A stretch of DNA of 64,000 bases from Closterium sp. NIES-65 (lineage: Eukaryota; Streptophyta; Zygnematophyceae; Desmidiales; Closteriaceae), in NCBI GenBank assembly GCA_948144175.1, contig CANXME010002337.1, forward strand, positions 191,001 through 255,000, given 5' to 3'. The notes beneath the pieces are model-generated. The model was not told where the DNA came from. It ran no database searches and saw only the letters and a program-made list of their open reading frames with translations. This document shows positions 44,096 to 56,062 of the stretch, in pieces; position 1 is the first letter of the stretch; every line of letters starts with the position of its first letter. A program made the position numbers and the translations under genes.

Positions 44096-47000
44096 ATGGC
44101 GTCCACCACTCTTTCAGCCAAGGTCCGCCATCCCAACCTCTATCCAGATGCTGCCGTCACCTTGTTTTCCTATTTTCACTCCGCGTTTCGACAGCTCGTT
44201 TCGTCCTTTTTGCATACTCTATTCTCCTTGCCATACGCTCCACGGTTCTCGTCTGACCGTGCTCCCCTCACCGTCTTCCCGTCCTTCTCCTCCCTCTGAC
44301 CGCCGCCTCTCCCCGTCTCTCCTGCTTCTCCTCCCCCTGCATCCGCCTGCAGATTGCCTCATCCGCGCTTCTCGGCTCGTCCGCGCAGCTCTCCAGCAAT
44401 GCGACCCTCTCGGGCGCAAAGCTCCCCGGAGCTCCCCCCGCGGGCCGCGCGCGCGTGACATGCATGGCGGAGGACCGCTGGGCGGGGCTCGGGCGCGACA
44501 TTTCCGACGACCAGCAGGACATCACCCGCGGAAAGGGCATGGTGGACGCGGCGTTCCAGGGCGGATGGGGCCAGGGCACGCACGCGGCGGTGCTGAGCTC
44601 GTACGACTACATGAGCCAGGGCCAGCGCAAGTACGTCCCACGTGCTCTCTCGCGCTCTCTTATCCGCCGTCGCGCTCTCGCATGCTCTCGCGTGCTCCCT
44701 CGTGCGACTCTCTCTCAGCTCGTACGACTACATGAGCCAGGGCCGGCGCAAGTACGTTCCCGCGTGCTCCGCCGAGGGTCTGTACATCGCGCCGGCGTTC
44801 ATGGACAAGATGGTGGTACACATCTGCAAGAAGTGTTGCATGGTCTAAAGAAACATTCTCAGTGCGGACTCGTTGCTCCCTGTCTCTCTCTCACCCCGCA
44901 CCACCCCCCGCCTTCCCCCCTCCACCCTACTCCCCCCTTCCAACCCCTCCCTCCCCTCCCGCTCCCGCCTCCGCTTCCGCCCTCCCCCCCTTTTGCAGTC
45001 TGAGCAACGTGACGGCGGAGGGTCTGTACATCGCGCCGGCGTTCATGGACAAGATGGTGGTGCACATCTGCAAGAACTTCATGCAGCTGCCCAACATCCG
45101 CGTGCCGCTCATTCTCGGCATCTGGGGTGGCAAGGGCCAGGGCAAGTCCTTCCAGGTATGCCTTCCTCTCGGCTTTTTCTCTTCCTTTCTCCAATTCTTC
45201 TGTTTTTTTCCTTGTGTATCAACTAGCAAGAGTGGTAGCTGCTTCTTTCCTGCTCGCCCCTCCCCCTCCCCGTTCCCACCACCTCTCCCTATCCTTTTCG
45301 CAATGCCGTGTCGTATCCTGGTATTCTCTTCAGTTTTCATTCCTCTGCAGTGACATGTTTATCCGCTTGCGCTTCTCGTCTACGAGTATATATCTAGGAC
45401 ATATACAGTAGCTATGTCTAGTGTGGTTGTCTAATCCGCATCCACCCGCAAATATCCTTGTGTACGCGTTACAGTGCGAGCTGGTGTTCGCTAAGATGGG
45501 CATCAACCCCATCATGATCTCCGCGGGAGAGCTCGAGAGCGGCAACGCCGGCGAGCCCGCCAAGCTCATTCGGCAGGTGAGCAGAGCACGCCGACTTGCT
45601 GCAATGGGTCTTGTCTCATTATCACGAGCGCGGCGCGCATGTCGTTATGACGTTGCTTGAGTGCGAGTGGGCTTCATCCATCTGTTTTCCTCGTTCCATT
45701 ACTCTACTCGTCCTTCGTTGGATGAATGCGCATGAATGTGCGCTGGGTGCTTGGTGTCCCTGGGTCACAGCAACGTGTCGATCGTGTTCACGTAGGGTCC
45801 AGCGTCGTCTGCCATCCATGCAATGATGCAATGCATCCCATTCCCCTCGCTTCTATCTATCCGCCTCTATACTCTCTCTGACTCCTTCCCAGCTACCCCC
45901 CCCCCCCTTATTGTCTTGCGCTGTTTCGTCTTCTTCCCCCCCTACAGCGTTACCGCGAGGCGTCGGATCTGATCAAGAAGGGCAAGATGTGCGCGCTCTT
46001 CATCAACGATCTCGACGCGGGCGCGGGGCGCATGGGCGGCACGACGCAGTACACGGTGAACAACCAGATGGTGAACGCCACGCTCATGAACATCGCCGAC
46101 AACCCCACCAACGTGCAGGTGCGCTTCACGCTTTGGTCGCCGTTCAAGAGGATGAGGCTTAGGTGTCTCGGCAGATTTGGGTGCAAAGTCGCAAGCTGTA
46201 GGTCCTGCGAGCTTAGAGGATAGTCCAGGGAAAGACTCGTCTATTCGTGTAGCAGGGTTTGGTTGGCATAACTCGTATCGTGGGACTACTTGGTTTTAAA
46301 GAAATGGTCGACAACGACGGATTTCACGTGGTTGTGGCGAGAGTTCCTTTAGAGGATGCCTTGATTGCCATCGCACCGAATCGCCTGCCTGAACTGAACA
46401 ACGAGCGACTAGAAATGGAATGACATTGTCGGGAATGAGATAACATCTTAATGCACGGGGTCTTACACGCGGCCTCTTTCCTTTATTCGCAAACCCATCA
46501 TGTCACCCTCGATCTCTCTCTTCACTCCCCGTCTAGCATCCGCTTCCCCCATTCCTTCCCACACTGAAATGCCCAGCTTGTATAACTAGGAGATCAACCG
46601 CGTGCCAGTCTCAAACGGCTCTGCCTCTCCCACTCCCTTCCCTTGTTATGTCTCGGGCCCTCCTCCCCTCCATCTCGTCCCTTCGAATTCCAGATGCCCG
46701 GCATTTACAACAAGGAGGAGATCAACCGCGTGCCCATCATCGTGACTGGAAACGACTTCTCAACACTCTACGCACCGCTCATCCGCGACGGGCGCATGGA
46801 CAAGTTCTACTGGGCGCCCACCCGCGACGACCGCATCGGCGTCTGCAAGGGAATCTTCCGGGAAGACAATGTCTCTGAGGGTGACGTCATCCAGCTCGTC
46901 GACACCTTCCCCGGCCAGTCCATTGACTTTTTCGGGGCGCTGCGCGCGCGTGTGTACGATGATTTGGTCCGCAACTGGGTGGGGTCGATCGGGATTGAGA

Positions 47001-47794
47001 ACATGGGCAAGAAACTCGTTAACTCCCGCTCCGGCCCTCCGGAATTCGAGAAGCCGAGCATGCCTCTGTCTACCCTCCTGGAGTACGGTCACCTCCTGGT
47101 TTCCGAGCAGGAGAATGTGAAGCGGGTGCAGCTCGCAGACACCTACCTTAACGAGGCAGCTCTTGGGAATGCTAACGCGGATGCTATTTCCCGGGGGACG
47201 TTTGACGGTGGCAGGACTCCCCCTCCTGCTCCCCCTGCGCCTGCTGCGCCCAGGGCCGCTGCTGCTCCGCCTGCTCGTGCTGCTGCGCCGGCAGCAGGGG
47301 GAGTGGCAGGGGGAGCGAGTGGACTGGAGGGCACGTCGCTGGGGGAGCTGCGGGCGCTGGCGAGGCAGAGGGGCGTGCGGGGGGATACCAAGGCGGAGCT
47401 TATCAAGGCCCTTTCTACTGCCCCTGCTGCTGCCGCTGCTGCTCCTGCTGCTGCTGCTCCCGCCGGCAACGGTGCTGCCAAGTAAGTTCTGGCTGTTAAG
47501 AGTACCAGGCGTTGTGCTGTGCGATCCTCCATGTGTCTTCCTCCCCAAACCTTGCCTTCCTTGCTCCCCGTGCCATACTCCTTCCACCATGTGCAATAAG
47601 GTTGAGTGAACCCCTTCCTCACAATTCTTACCATTTTCCTCTGCTCGTCCTCTCCCTTGATCGCCCACAGGGCGACGCCCATCGCAGCCTCATCGCTGGC
47701 CAACAAGTCGCTGGGCGAGCTGAGAGCGCTGGCCCGCCAGAGGGGTGTTCGGGGCGACACCAAGGCCGAGCTCATCTCGCTGCTCTCCAAATAG
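44096..47794 (+). CDS. RCA: Rubisco activase with C-terminal SAP/Rho-N-like modules
   Basis: Plastid AAA+ chaperone that removes inhibitory sugar phosphates from Rubisco. Exons 44096-44122, 44353-44630, 44999-45155, 45475-45576, 45948-46118, 46694-47481 and 47671-47794 give 548 residues. A transit peptide precedes about residue 48. Conserved blocks: [29 protein letters not shown], Walker A GGKGQGKS (145-152), [16 protein letters not shown], Walker B FINDLD (206-211), then [40 protein letters not shown] and [20 protein letters not shown]. The activase core ends near 418. An Ala/Pro linker follows, then module 1 (460-486) and, after the last intron, module 2 (521-547), 61 residues apart; both read [20 protein letters not shown]. 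The redox-sensitive Cys tail of plant alpha activase is absent. Without splicing of the last intron, a TAA at 47483-47485 ends a 508-residue form with one module. Confidence 0.95.
44714..44850 (+). repeat. Activase exon 2-exon 3 copy without the intron
   Basis: Lies in intron 2. It joins the end of exon 2 ([12 protein letters not shown]) through 18-20 bp of donor-side sequence to the exon 3 start ([19 protein letters not shown]), then meets a stop. The junction aligns with plant activase without a gap, so it may be a deleted duplicate or an alternative exon. A worn copy of the exon 6 start lies at 46574-46612. Confidence 0.75.
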
Positions 47795-48923
47795 GTGAGC
47801 TGCTCTTTAAATGGGTGAGCTGGGGGGGTGATGATGCTGGAATGATAGAGTTGAAATCTAATCTCCTTTATGGTAAGGTGTGTTTTGAAAGCTGAAATGG
47901 AAAACATGCCAGACCTTACATAATGATTATGATCCAGTGCGTTTGCTACACTCTTATCATCTGTCCTGGCTCCTATTGATGCTTATCCTTGTGCTACGGC
48001 TGGTTTGAGTGGTAATAATAGGTATGTTGTTCCTTTCTCCCTCACTTGTGCCTTGCAGGAACATGGCAGACATCCCACTCAATAATTTGTCATTATCATG
48101 CTCCTAGAAATTTTGTTTGGCTGCTCTGCTCCTTGTTTTTTCTGCCTGGTTTGTGAAAACTCTGGTTGGGATTGGCCCACCTGATTCTTTCTTTCCAACT
48201 TGTAATGAGGAAAATCATAGATATCCCTGAGTACCTGGAGAATATCTTGAATACTGCACCAGATAATATGGTATGGTCCGGTTTCGTCAAAATGTTTAAG
48301 GAATTGAGCTGTTCACAAAGGTGATGTGGTCTGGTGCAATACTTCATTTAACACAATCTTAGGTGATGCTGCTGCAGCAACAGCCCACAAAGTTAATCAA
48401 ATATTGCACCTATTCACTGCAATTGTGAACCCAGGCCAAGTTAAATCTGTCTTACATAAGCGTATGGGGTGTAAAATGACTACGACATGATTTTTACAGT
48501 GTTGAAGTTCATGTACGGTACCGTGGTACTTGGCACAAACTGAACAACAGCCAGATTTGATCTTCCATCGAAGGCACAATGAGATTCCGAACTTTCATGC
48601 TCTTTATTTCCCGCTTGCACGTCCTTCTTCCCCACTGCTGTTCCCCCTGATTCTCCTTGCTCACCCCTTTCCTTAGAGCGTGTTCCTATCCTCGTATCAA
48701 GATAACCTCGTATCAGGCTCGCACTGAAAATTCCTCTAAACCCAAAACCTCTCGCTAGTTTTATCAGGCAAAAGTAGCATTCTTGATACGAGGTTTCCTG
48801 ATATGAGGCCGTAGGAACACGCTCTTATTCGCTCACCGCACCACTACCGCTATCCCCCCATGGACTTCGGAGTGGCTCAGTGGCGGGAAGATCAGGAGGG
48901 GATAGTCACTAGGTGAAACCTAG
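47795..48923. other. Intergenic, activase to LTR element
   Basis: About 1.1 kb. Moderately AT-rich, with no coding homology. It contains the short inverted-repeat element at 48676-48824. Confidence 0.55.
48676..48824. mobile_element. 149-bp MITE-like element, TTA target duplication
   Basis: Ends are inverted repeats starting GAGCGTGTTCCTA. Looser inverted matches inside (CCTCGTATCA and TGATACGAGG) mean the whole unit can fold back. TTA flanks both sides (48673-48675 and 48825-48827), fitting a PIF/Harbinger-type MITE. Confidence 0.7.
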
Positions 48924-49057
48924 TGTCAAACTATTTGTTTATGTGATAATGATATGTAGGTTGTAGTGGGGTAGCCAATGTAGGGTATAGGGTTTGTTAC
49001 TTATACCCAACACTCTCGATAGTCAACACACACATTCTCTTCCCTTTACTTTCAACA
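48924..49057 (+). repeat. 5' LTR of copia element
   Basis: 134 bp, starts TGTCAAAC and ends TTTCAACA. It matches the 3' LTR at about 92%. Confidence 0.93.
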
Positions 49058-49169
49058 TGGTATTAAGAGCAAATAGGTCCTTAGGGCAGTTTTAGGACTG
49101 TTTTTCAGGGCCCACCAACCGTTTTCCGCCCGTTACCGCGTTACCCCGCCCCCAGCCTACACTGCCCTG

Positions 49170-49770
49170 AGTTGCGCAGCCCTCGTGCTCGCCTCTGCTG
49201 GCCCTCGTGCAGCCCGCTAGCAGCCCGCCCGCCTCGTCAGCCCCGCGCGTCGCTCGCCAGCTGCCTCGTCAGGCCCGCGTGCCGCCCCGCAGCCCTCGCG
49301 CTACCTTCTCCTGCCCCGCGCACCGCTCCGCAGCCCTCGCGCTGCCTTCTACTGCCCCGCGCGCCGCCTTTCAGCCCTCGCACTGCCTGTACTGACCCGC
49401 GAGCGCGCAGCCGGCCCGCTGCCTCGTCAGCCCCGTGCGACGCCTGCACAGCCCGCCCGCTACCTCGTCAGCCCTGCGCGCGGCCCGCGCGGCCCGCTCG
49501 CTGCCTCGTCAGCCCCGCGCGTTGCCCTCCTACTGCCTTAGCAGCCCTCGTACTGCCCTCCCACTGCCTTAGCAGCCCTCGTATTGCCTTTGCAGCCCTC
49601 GTACTGCCTTAGCAGCCCTTGTACTGCCCTCCCACTGCCTTAGCTGCCCTCCCACTGCCTTAGCAGCCCTCGTACTGCCTCTACTGCTCCGCGCGCACCA
49701 CTCCTCCGCCCTTGCTGCTCCTCCTCTGTCTCTGCAGCTTCGCATACCGCCCCTACCGCCCTCACGTAGC
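49170..49770. repeat. Short-repeat leader of copia element
   Basis: Between the primer-binding site and gag lies a C-rich stretch of degenerate repeats of the words GCAGCCCTCG, TACTGCC and CTCGTCAGCCC. No product is evident. Confidence 0.7.
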
Positions 49771-49772
49771 CC

Positions 49773-51056
49773 TTGCCGTCCGTGTGTTGCCTCTACTGTC
49801 GTGCTGCAGTGACCATAGCTTCTATTAGCGTACTGTCGTTCGACCCTGAAGGTCGCCCAGTCGAGTTCGATGCCTGGCCAGAAGATATTCAGCTGTATCT
49901 TATAACTGATGCCAAGGACGGCGTTTCGCTCTTTGACTTAGCCAAAGGTTCCTCAGTCGCTCCAGACACACCTGACAGTGTCGCTCACTCACAGTGGCTT
50001 ACCTGTGACGCTACTGCACGCCTAGCCATTCGCAACCACTTGCCTCTAGCCGAGCGCACCCACTTTGGCCAGCACAAAACCGCTAAAGCACTGTACGCTG
50101 CTGTCATCGCTCGCTACTCTTCTCCTGCCACTACTGCCCTCAGCCACCTTATCCTACCCTACCTTTTTCCTGAGCCCTCCTCCTTTGCCACAGCTGAGGT
50201 CCTTATCACTCATCTCCGCGCTAGTGACGCTCGTTACTGCGCCGCCCACCCGACCAAGTTCTTAGACAAGAACCCTCCCCCGATGTACATCACACTCCAC
50301 TTCAGTGTCACCCGACTCCCTGACTCTCTTCGTGTCGTCAGGGACCACTTTCTACCCCTTCCCCCCACCGACCTCACAGTCGACGACCTCGAGAAGCACC
50401 TGCTTGCAGCTGAGTCCAACATCGTAGCTGTCGGTGCTGCTCGTGGCACTCCCCGCACTCCCCTCTTTGAGGGGTGTGCCCCCTCCCCCCTTGTCCCGTC
50501 CGACGCCTTTGCTGCTACTGTTGACCTCCTTGGTGCTGAGCAGGTCGGTGCCGCTTCTACTTCTGCTGGGAAGCGCCGCAGCGGCAAGGCCAAGGGAGGC
50601 AAGGGTGGCGGCACTGGCAGCGGGGGAGGTGGTGGTGGAGGAGGCGGCGGTGGGGGTGGTGGTGGTGGGGGTGGTGGCGGGGGTGGAGGGGTCGGTGGCA
50701 GCAGTGGCAGCAGCGGTGCGCGTGGTGGTAGAGGAGGAGGCGGGGGTGGGAGCGGTAGAAGTGGCGGCAGCAGCGGCGGTGGTGATGGCGGTGGAAGCGG
50801 TGGTACCAGCGGTGGTGGCGGTCGTGGTGGAGCTGGTCAGCGGGGAGGTGCTGGCGGTGGCCAGCGCCAGCAGCAGCAGCAGCGTCAGCTCAAGCCCCGC
50901 ACGCCCCAGCAGCTTCGTGAGTGGTACGCTCAGCGTGGGGCGTCTGGGGGTAGTGGTCGCTGCCCTTACCGCATTCGCACTGGTGAACACGCTGGTCAGA
51001 CGTGCAACAAGTTTCACATCGAGTACCGCTGCTTCTCTAGGCTGGACGACGCCTAG
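49773..51056 (+). pseudogene. Copia gag region
   Basis: Codes a copia-type capsid-like protein (FDAWPEDIQLYLITDAKDG, SQWLTCDATARLAIRNHLP), followed by a long Gly/Ser-rich tract and a Cys-containing end. Treated as part of a decayed element. Confidence 0.8.
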
Positions 51057-51158
51057 CGTGCCCAGTTTCCTGATGCTACTGAGCTTCCCTACTGGGCAGA
51101 CCTGCTTAGGCGTGATGTTCCTATCTTTGATCTTGACTATGATGCAATTCTTGCTGCC

Positions 51159-54100
51159 ATGTATGCATTGACTGTTAGTGCTGAGGGTGACTGCTACTTG
51201 TGTGTGCCGCCTGACCCAGGTATAGAGACTTCAGCCCTAGGTGCTAGTGAGTCTGCTCTTCCTGGTACTACGTCGACTCAGGCCTTGCACACCTTTATAC
51301 TTGACTCAGGTGCTTCCCGCTGTTTCTTTCGCGACAGTACCACAGTCACTCCCCTCCCTGCACCTGTCCCGGTCTCACTGGCTGACCCTTCTGGGGGCCC
51401 AGTGCTTGCACGGTCCACTTCTATGCTTCCGTGCCCGGCGGTCCCGTCTGGTGAGCTGTCAGGTCTCCACTTCCCCTCGTTCTCTACAAACCTGGTAAGC
51501 ACCGCCGTCCTTCAGAATCATTGGGTTGACACCTTTACTCCTGGAGGACAGCGTGTGGCGATCTGCACGTGCTCTCGGACAGGCCGTCACCTGGCCACGT
51601 TCACACGTGCGCCTAGGTCCAGTCTGTACACCCTCACCACTGCGTCGCGCTACGCCCCTTCGTCTCCTCAGCTGTACGCGTCCGCTCAGGTAGCTACCTA
51701 GTGTGAGTGTCGCCGCCTGTCGCACCAGACTCTCCTTTGGCACCACCGCCTTGGTCACCCCTCCCTGCCCCGCCTGCGTGGCATGCACTCTCGCTTCCTG
51801 GTTTCTGGTCTTCCCAGGTCTCTGCCCTCCCTCCCTCCCTCGCATGCGCCGCCCTGCATTCCTTGCGTCGAGGGGCGGCAGCGCGCCGCTCCTCACTCCT
51901 CCTCGTTCCCTCCGACAAAGGCTCCACTGCAGACTCTCCACCTGGACGTGTGGGGCCAAGCCCGCGTCTAGGGGTAGGGCCGCGAGCGGTACTTCCTGCT
52001 GGTAGTCGACGACTTTACACATTACACCACGGTCTTCCCTTTGCAACACAAGGGGGATGTCCCTGTTGTTTTGATCCCTTGGATCCGCGCTGTTCATCTT
52101 CAGCTCCGCGAGCGGTTCGGGTCGGACTTTCCTGTCCTGCGTCTGCACTCTGACAGAGATGGTGAGTTCACCTCGATCCTCTTGCGAGCCTTCTGTGAGG
52201 AGCAGGGCATCCGCCAATCATTCACGCTTCCGGCCTCTCCACGGCAGAACGGGGTTGCTGAGCGTCGCATTGGATAAGTCATGGAGGTCGCTCGTCCCTC
52301 CATCATCCATGCGGCTGCTCCCCATTTTCTGTTCCCGTTTGCGGTACGGTACGCTGCGCATCAGCTCAACCTCTGGCCCCGTGTCTCCGTGCCGGAGACT
52401 TCGCCCACGTTGCGTTAGACGGGGGAGGTTGGTGATGCGTCGCGATTCTGGGTCTGGGGTGCTTGTGCCTTTGTCCGCAATACCACTGCGGACAAGCTCT
52501 CCGCTCGCGCCATTTCCTGCGTCTTCCTTGGCTTTCCCCCTGACGCGCCTGGCTGGCAGTTTTACGACCCCGCGTCACGCCGTGTCTTCCCCTCTCAGGA
52601 CGTCACCTTTGACGAGTTGGTCCCCTTTTACCGTCTTTTTCCCTACCGCACTGCCCCTCTCCCCCCCCCCGCCACTCTTTCTCGCTCAATGTCCTCCCCA
52701 GGTAGACCCCCTCCCCGCTCCAAGTCGTGCTCCTTCAGGTGTGTCTCAGGTAGACCCTCCTTTTTTTACTGAGCCGGTTGAGGTCACTGGTGACTCAGGT
52801 CCTGCTCGGGTTGCTGCTTCTTGGGATGCTGAGACTGGGGGTGCGGAGCCTGGGGGTGCTGAGCCTAAGGGTGCGGAGCCTAGAGGTACTGAGCGTGAGC
52901 ATGAAGAGCCTGGGGGTGCTGAGCCTGAGGGTGCGTAGCCTGGGGGTTCTGAGCCTGAGAGTGCGGAGCCTAGAGGTGCTGAGCGTGAGGAGCCTGGGGG
53001 TTCTGAGCCTGAGAGTGTGGAGCCTAGAGGTGCTGAGCCTGGACGTGAGGAGTCTGGGGGTGCTGAGCCTGGGGGTACTGAGTCTGGGGGTGCTGCGCCG
53101 GGGGGTACTGAGGGGTCTGGTGAGCAGTCTCCTTGGAGTGGCCGTCTTCGTAGTTGCTCTGCTAGTGCCTCGCCGCAGCACTCTTGTCGGCGTCTCCCTC
53201 TCTCCCCACAGCAGCTGCGTGAGTGGTACATTAGCCGTCAGGGTCGCACTGCTGGAGCTGGGGGCCCTACTGCGGGAGGCGCTGGCGTTGGGGGCACTGG
53301 AGCTGGTGCCTCTGCTATTGGGGACGCTTCTACTAGAGTTACTGGAGCCGCTGGTCCCGGAGGTGCTCGTACTGGAGGTACTGGAGCTGCTGGGGCTGGA
53401 GGTACTGCTGGACCTGGAGGTGCTGCTGTCGACACTGAGCATGGAGAGGCCGGGGCTGGAGGTGCCCGTTCTGGGGATACTGCTGCTGGTGGCGCTGGTT
53501 CTGGAGGTGCTGGCGCTGGAGGTTCTTGAGCTGCTGGAGGTTCTGGAGCTGGTGAAGGTGTTGGCGCTGGAGGCACTGCAACTGGTGGTTCTAGAGTTGC
53601 TGGAGGTGCTGGTACTGGAGGTGCTGGCGCTGAAGGTTCTGGAGCTGCTGGAGGCACTGGAGCTGGAGGTTCTGGAGCTGCTGGAGGTGCTGGAGCTACT
53701 GGTGCTGGTGGCACTGCACACCCGCGACTGTTCTTCGCTCCGGCGTCACCTTCGTCTCTGCCACCACTTGACTTCGTGCTTCGCCAGGTTCTTAGCCTCC
53801 CATCTTCTACTGGTCTTCCATTACAGCCTGGCTCCCCTCTCCCTGCTCCTTCTCCTTACACTGAGCAGACAGGAGGTCTTACTAAGCATTGTGAGCCTGC
53901 GTCTCTTCCTGTCTCGCCTGTTCGCACTGTTCACACTGGTCCAACTGGTCGCCGTGTTCCTCGTGAGCCTCCGTCGGCTGTCCCCGGCACGCACCTCATG
54001 GCCCTGCGTCCTTCCTCTGCTCCGCAGCGTCTTCCCCTGGCGTCCCCTCCTACATCTTCTCTGCGTGACGTTCCAGACCCTGAGTCTGACCCCGCTCGTG

Positions 54101-55900
54101 CCGCTCACCCTACTGTGACGCGTCTGCTTGTCACTGTTGTCACTGACCCTTCGTTTGAGTCCACTACAGCGTCTGCCTTAGTCGTTAAGCTTGTTGACTT
54201 TCCTGCTGCATGTTGTCTAGACTTTGTTGCTAGTCTTGTTGCTGAGTCTGAGTCTGTGTGTCCTCCGTCCGTCGGGGATGAGTGTGCTCTTGGCACGGAC
54301 GTCCTTGAGGACAAGCAGGAGGACTTTGAGTGTCTTCCGGCTGCTGTACCACATCTCGTGGCCATGCTGCTTGCCCCTGACGGAGACCCAGATGCTCCAG
54401 ACATCGCGACGCCGTGCTCTTATGCTAAGACGATCGCGGATGAGTACTCCTCTCAGTGGCAGACAGCTATGGACGCAGAGATGGCATCTTGGAAGTCCAT
54501 AGGCACTTACGTCGATGAGGTTCCCCCTCCTGGGGCGAACATCCTCGATGGCATGTGGATTTTCAGGGTGAAGCGGCCGCCGGGTTCTCCGCCTGTCTTC
54601 GAGGCTCGTTACGTTGCACGAGGCTTCAGTCAGCGACAGTGAGTTGACTTCTTCCATACCTTCTCCCCCACCCCGAAGATGACCACTCTTCGGGTGCTGC
54701 TGGACATCGCAGCTCAGCGTGACTACGAGCTTCACTCTCTCGACTTCAGCTCAGCGTTCTTACGGGGCACTCTGCATGAGGAGATCTGGTTGCGCCGCCC
54801 ACCTGGCTTCACTGGGTTGTTCCCTCTTGGTACCCAGTGGAGCCTCCGTCGGCCGGTCTACGGTCTCCGCCAACCGCCTCGTGAGTGGCACGACACACAA
54901 AGGATGACGCTAGGGGCTCTTGGGTTCGTCCCTTCCACTGCTGACCCGTCGCTGTTTCTCCGCACCGACACTTCGTTGCCGCCGTTCTACATCCTCGTGT
55001 ACGTCGACGACTTGGTATTTGCCACTGCTGACACTGAGGCTCTCGCCCTGGTGAAGTCGGAGCTGCAGAAGAGACACACGTGCACAGACCTAGGTGAGCT
55101 ACGCAGTTACCTTGGCTTGCAGATCACCTGGGACAGACCACGGCGCACCATCACACTGACTTAGTCACGCATTGTGCAGCAGGTCCTTCAGCGCTTCGGC
55201 TTCACCTTCGGCAGGTCACTCGCTCTCAGCTCCACCTTCGGACGAGGCCGTAGAGCCGAGTGGTTCGTACCCAAAGCTAGTGGGCTGCCTCATGTACCTG
55301 ATGACCTGCACTCGACCTGACCTTGCGTACCCTCTTGGCCTTCTGACTCGTTACATGGCTCCTGGTAGGCATTGAAAGGTGCAGATGGATGTTGCTAAGA
55401 GGGTAGTGCGCTACTTGTGCAGTACATCGGGCATGGGGCTTGTGCTCGGAGGACGGGGTGACGTTGTCCTCACTGGACACTCTGACGCGTCTTGGGTTGA
55501 CGAATTGGCTACGCAGCGGTCATCACAGGGTTACTCCTTCAGCCTTGGCTCCGGCTCTGTTTCTTGGCGGTCTACCCGCTCGTCTTCTGTTCTCAACTCC
55601 AGTTGTGAGGCTGAGATCTACGCCACAGCCATGGCTGCACAGGAGTAACGCTGGCTCACCTACTTGATGACTGACTTGGGAGAGTGGCCTCGTTCTCCTC
55701 CTGTTCTGTACGTAGACAACAAGGCCGCCATTGCCTTGTGTCAGGAGCGCAGACTGGAGCATAGTACGAAGCACATCGCTCTGCGTTACTTCCTGGCTCG
55801 AGAGTTGCAGCAGCGTGGTCAGCTTCGTCTTGCTCACGTGGCCACTCGGGCCAACACTGCTAATATATTCACTAAGGCAATTCTGTCTGGTGATCATCAG
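51159..55900 (+). pseudogene. Copia pol region, broken
   Basis: Recognisable parts in order: aspartic protease (FILDSGASRCFF, near 51290); zinc-binding and core integrase (near 51720-52280, HSDRDGEFTS and SPRQNGVAERR); a long Gly/Ala-rich low-complexity stretch (about 52800-53720); reverse transcriptase (about 54430-55165, LDFSSAFLRGTLHEE and YVDDL); and RNase H (about 55380-55900, VDNKAAIAL and STKHIALRYF). Several breaks; no functional polyprotein is expected. Confidence 0.88.
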
Positions 55901-56062
55901 TGCTTTTGTACTTTGTTATGCCTTGTGCCTACGTTTCCTCACTTGCTGTAGACTTTGCTTGTATTGTGATCTACATATTTATATCTGCATGTTTACTCTT
56001 GCTAGGTAGCAATCACTGTACTGCAGTTGTTGCATATATTACTCTGCATGTGAACTGGCCTT

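Noticed and set aside
44636-44848. Independent short gene inside activase intron 2
   Set aside because: It is a partial duplicate of activase exons 2 and 3 ending in a stop, not a separate gene.
49172-49612. Arg/Ala/Pro-rich frame before gag
   Set aside because: Short-repeat leader of the copia element with no recognised domain.
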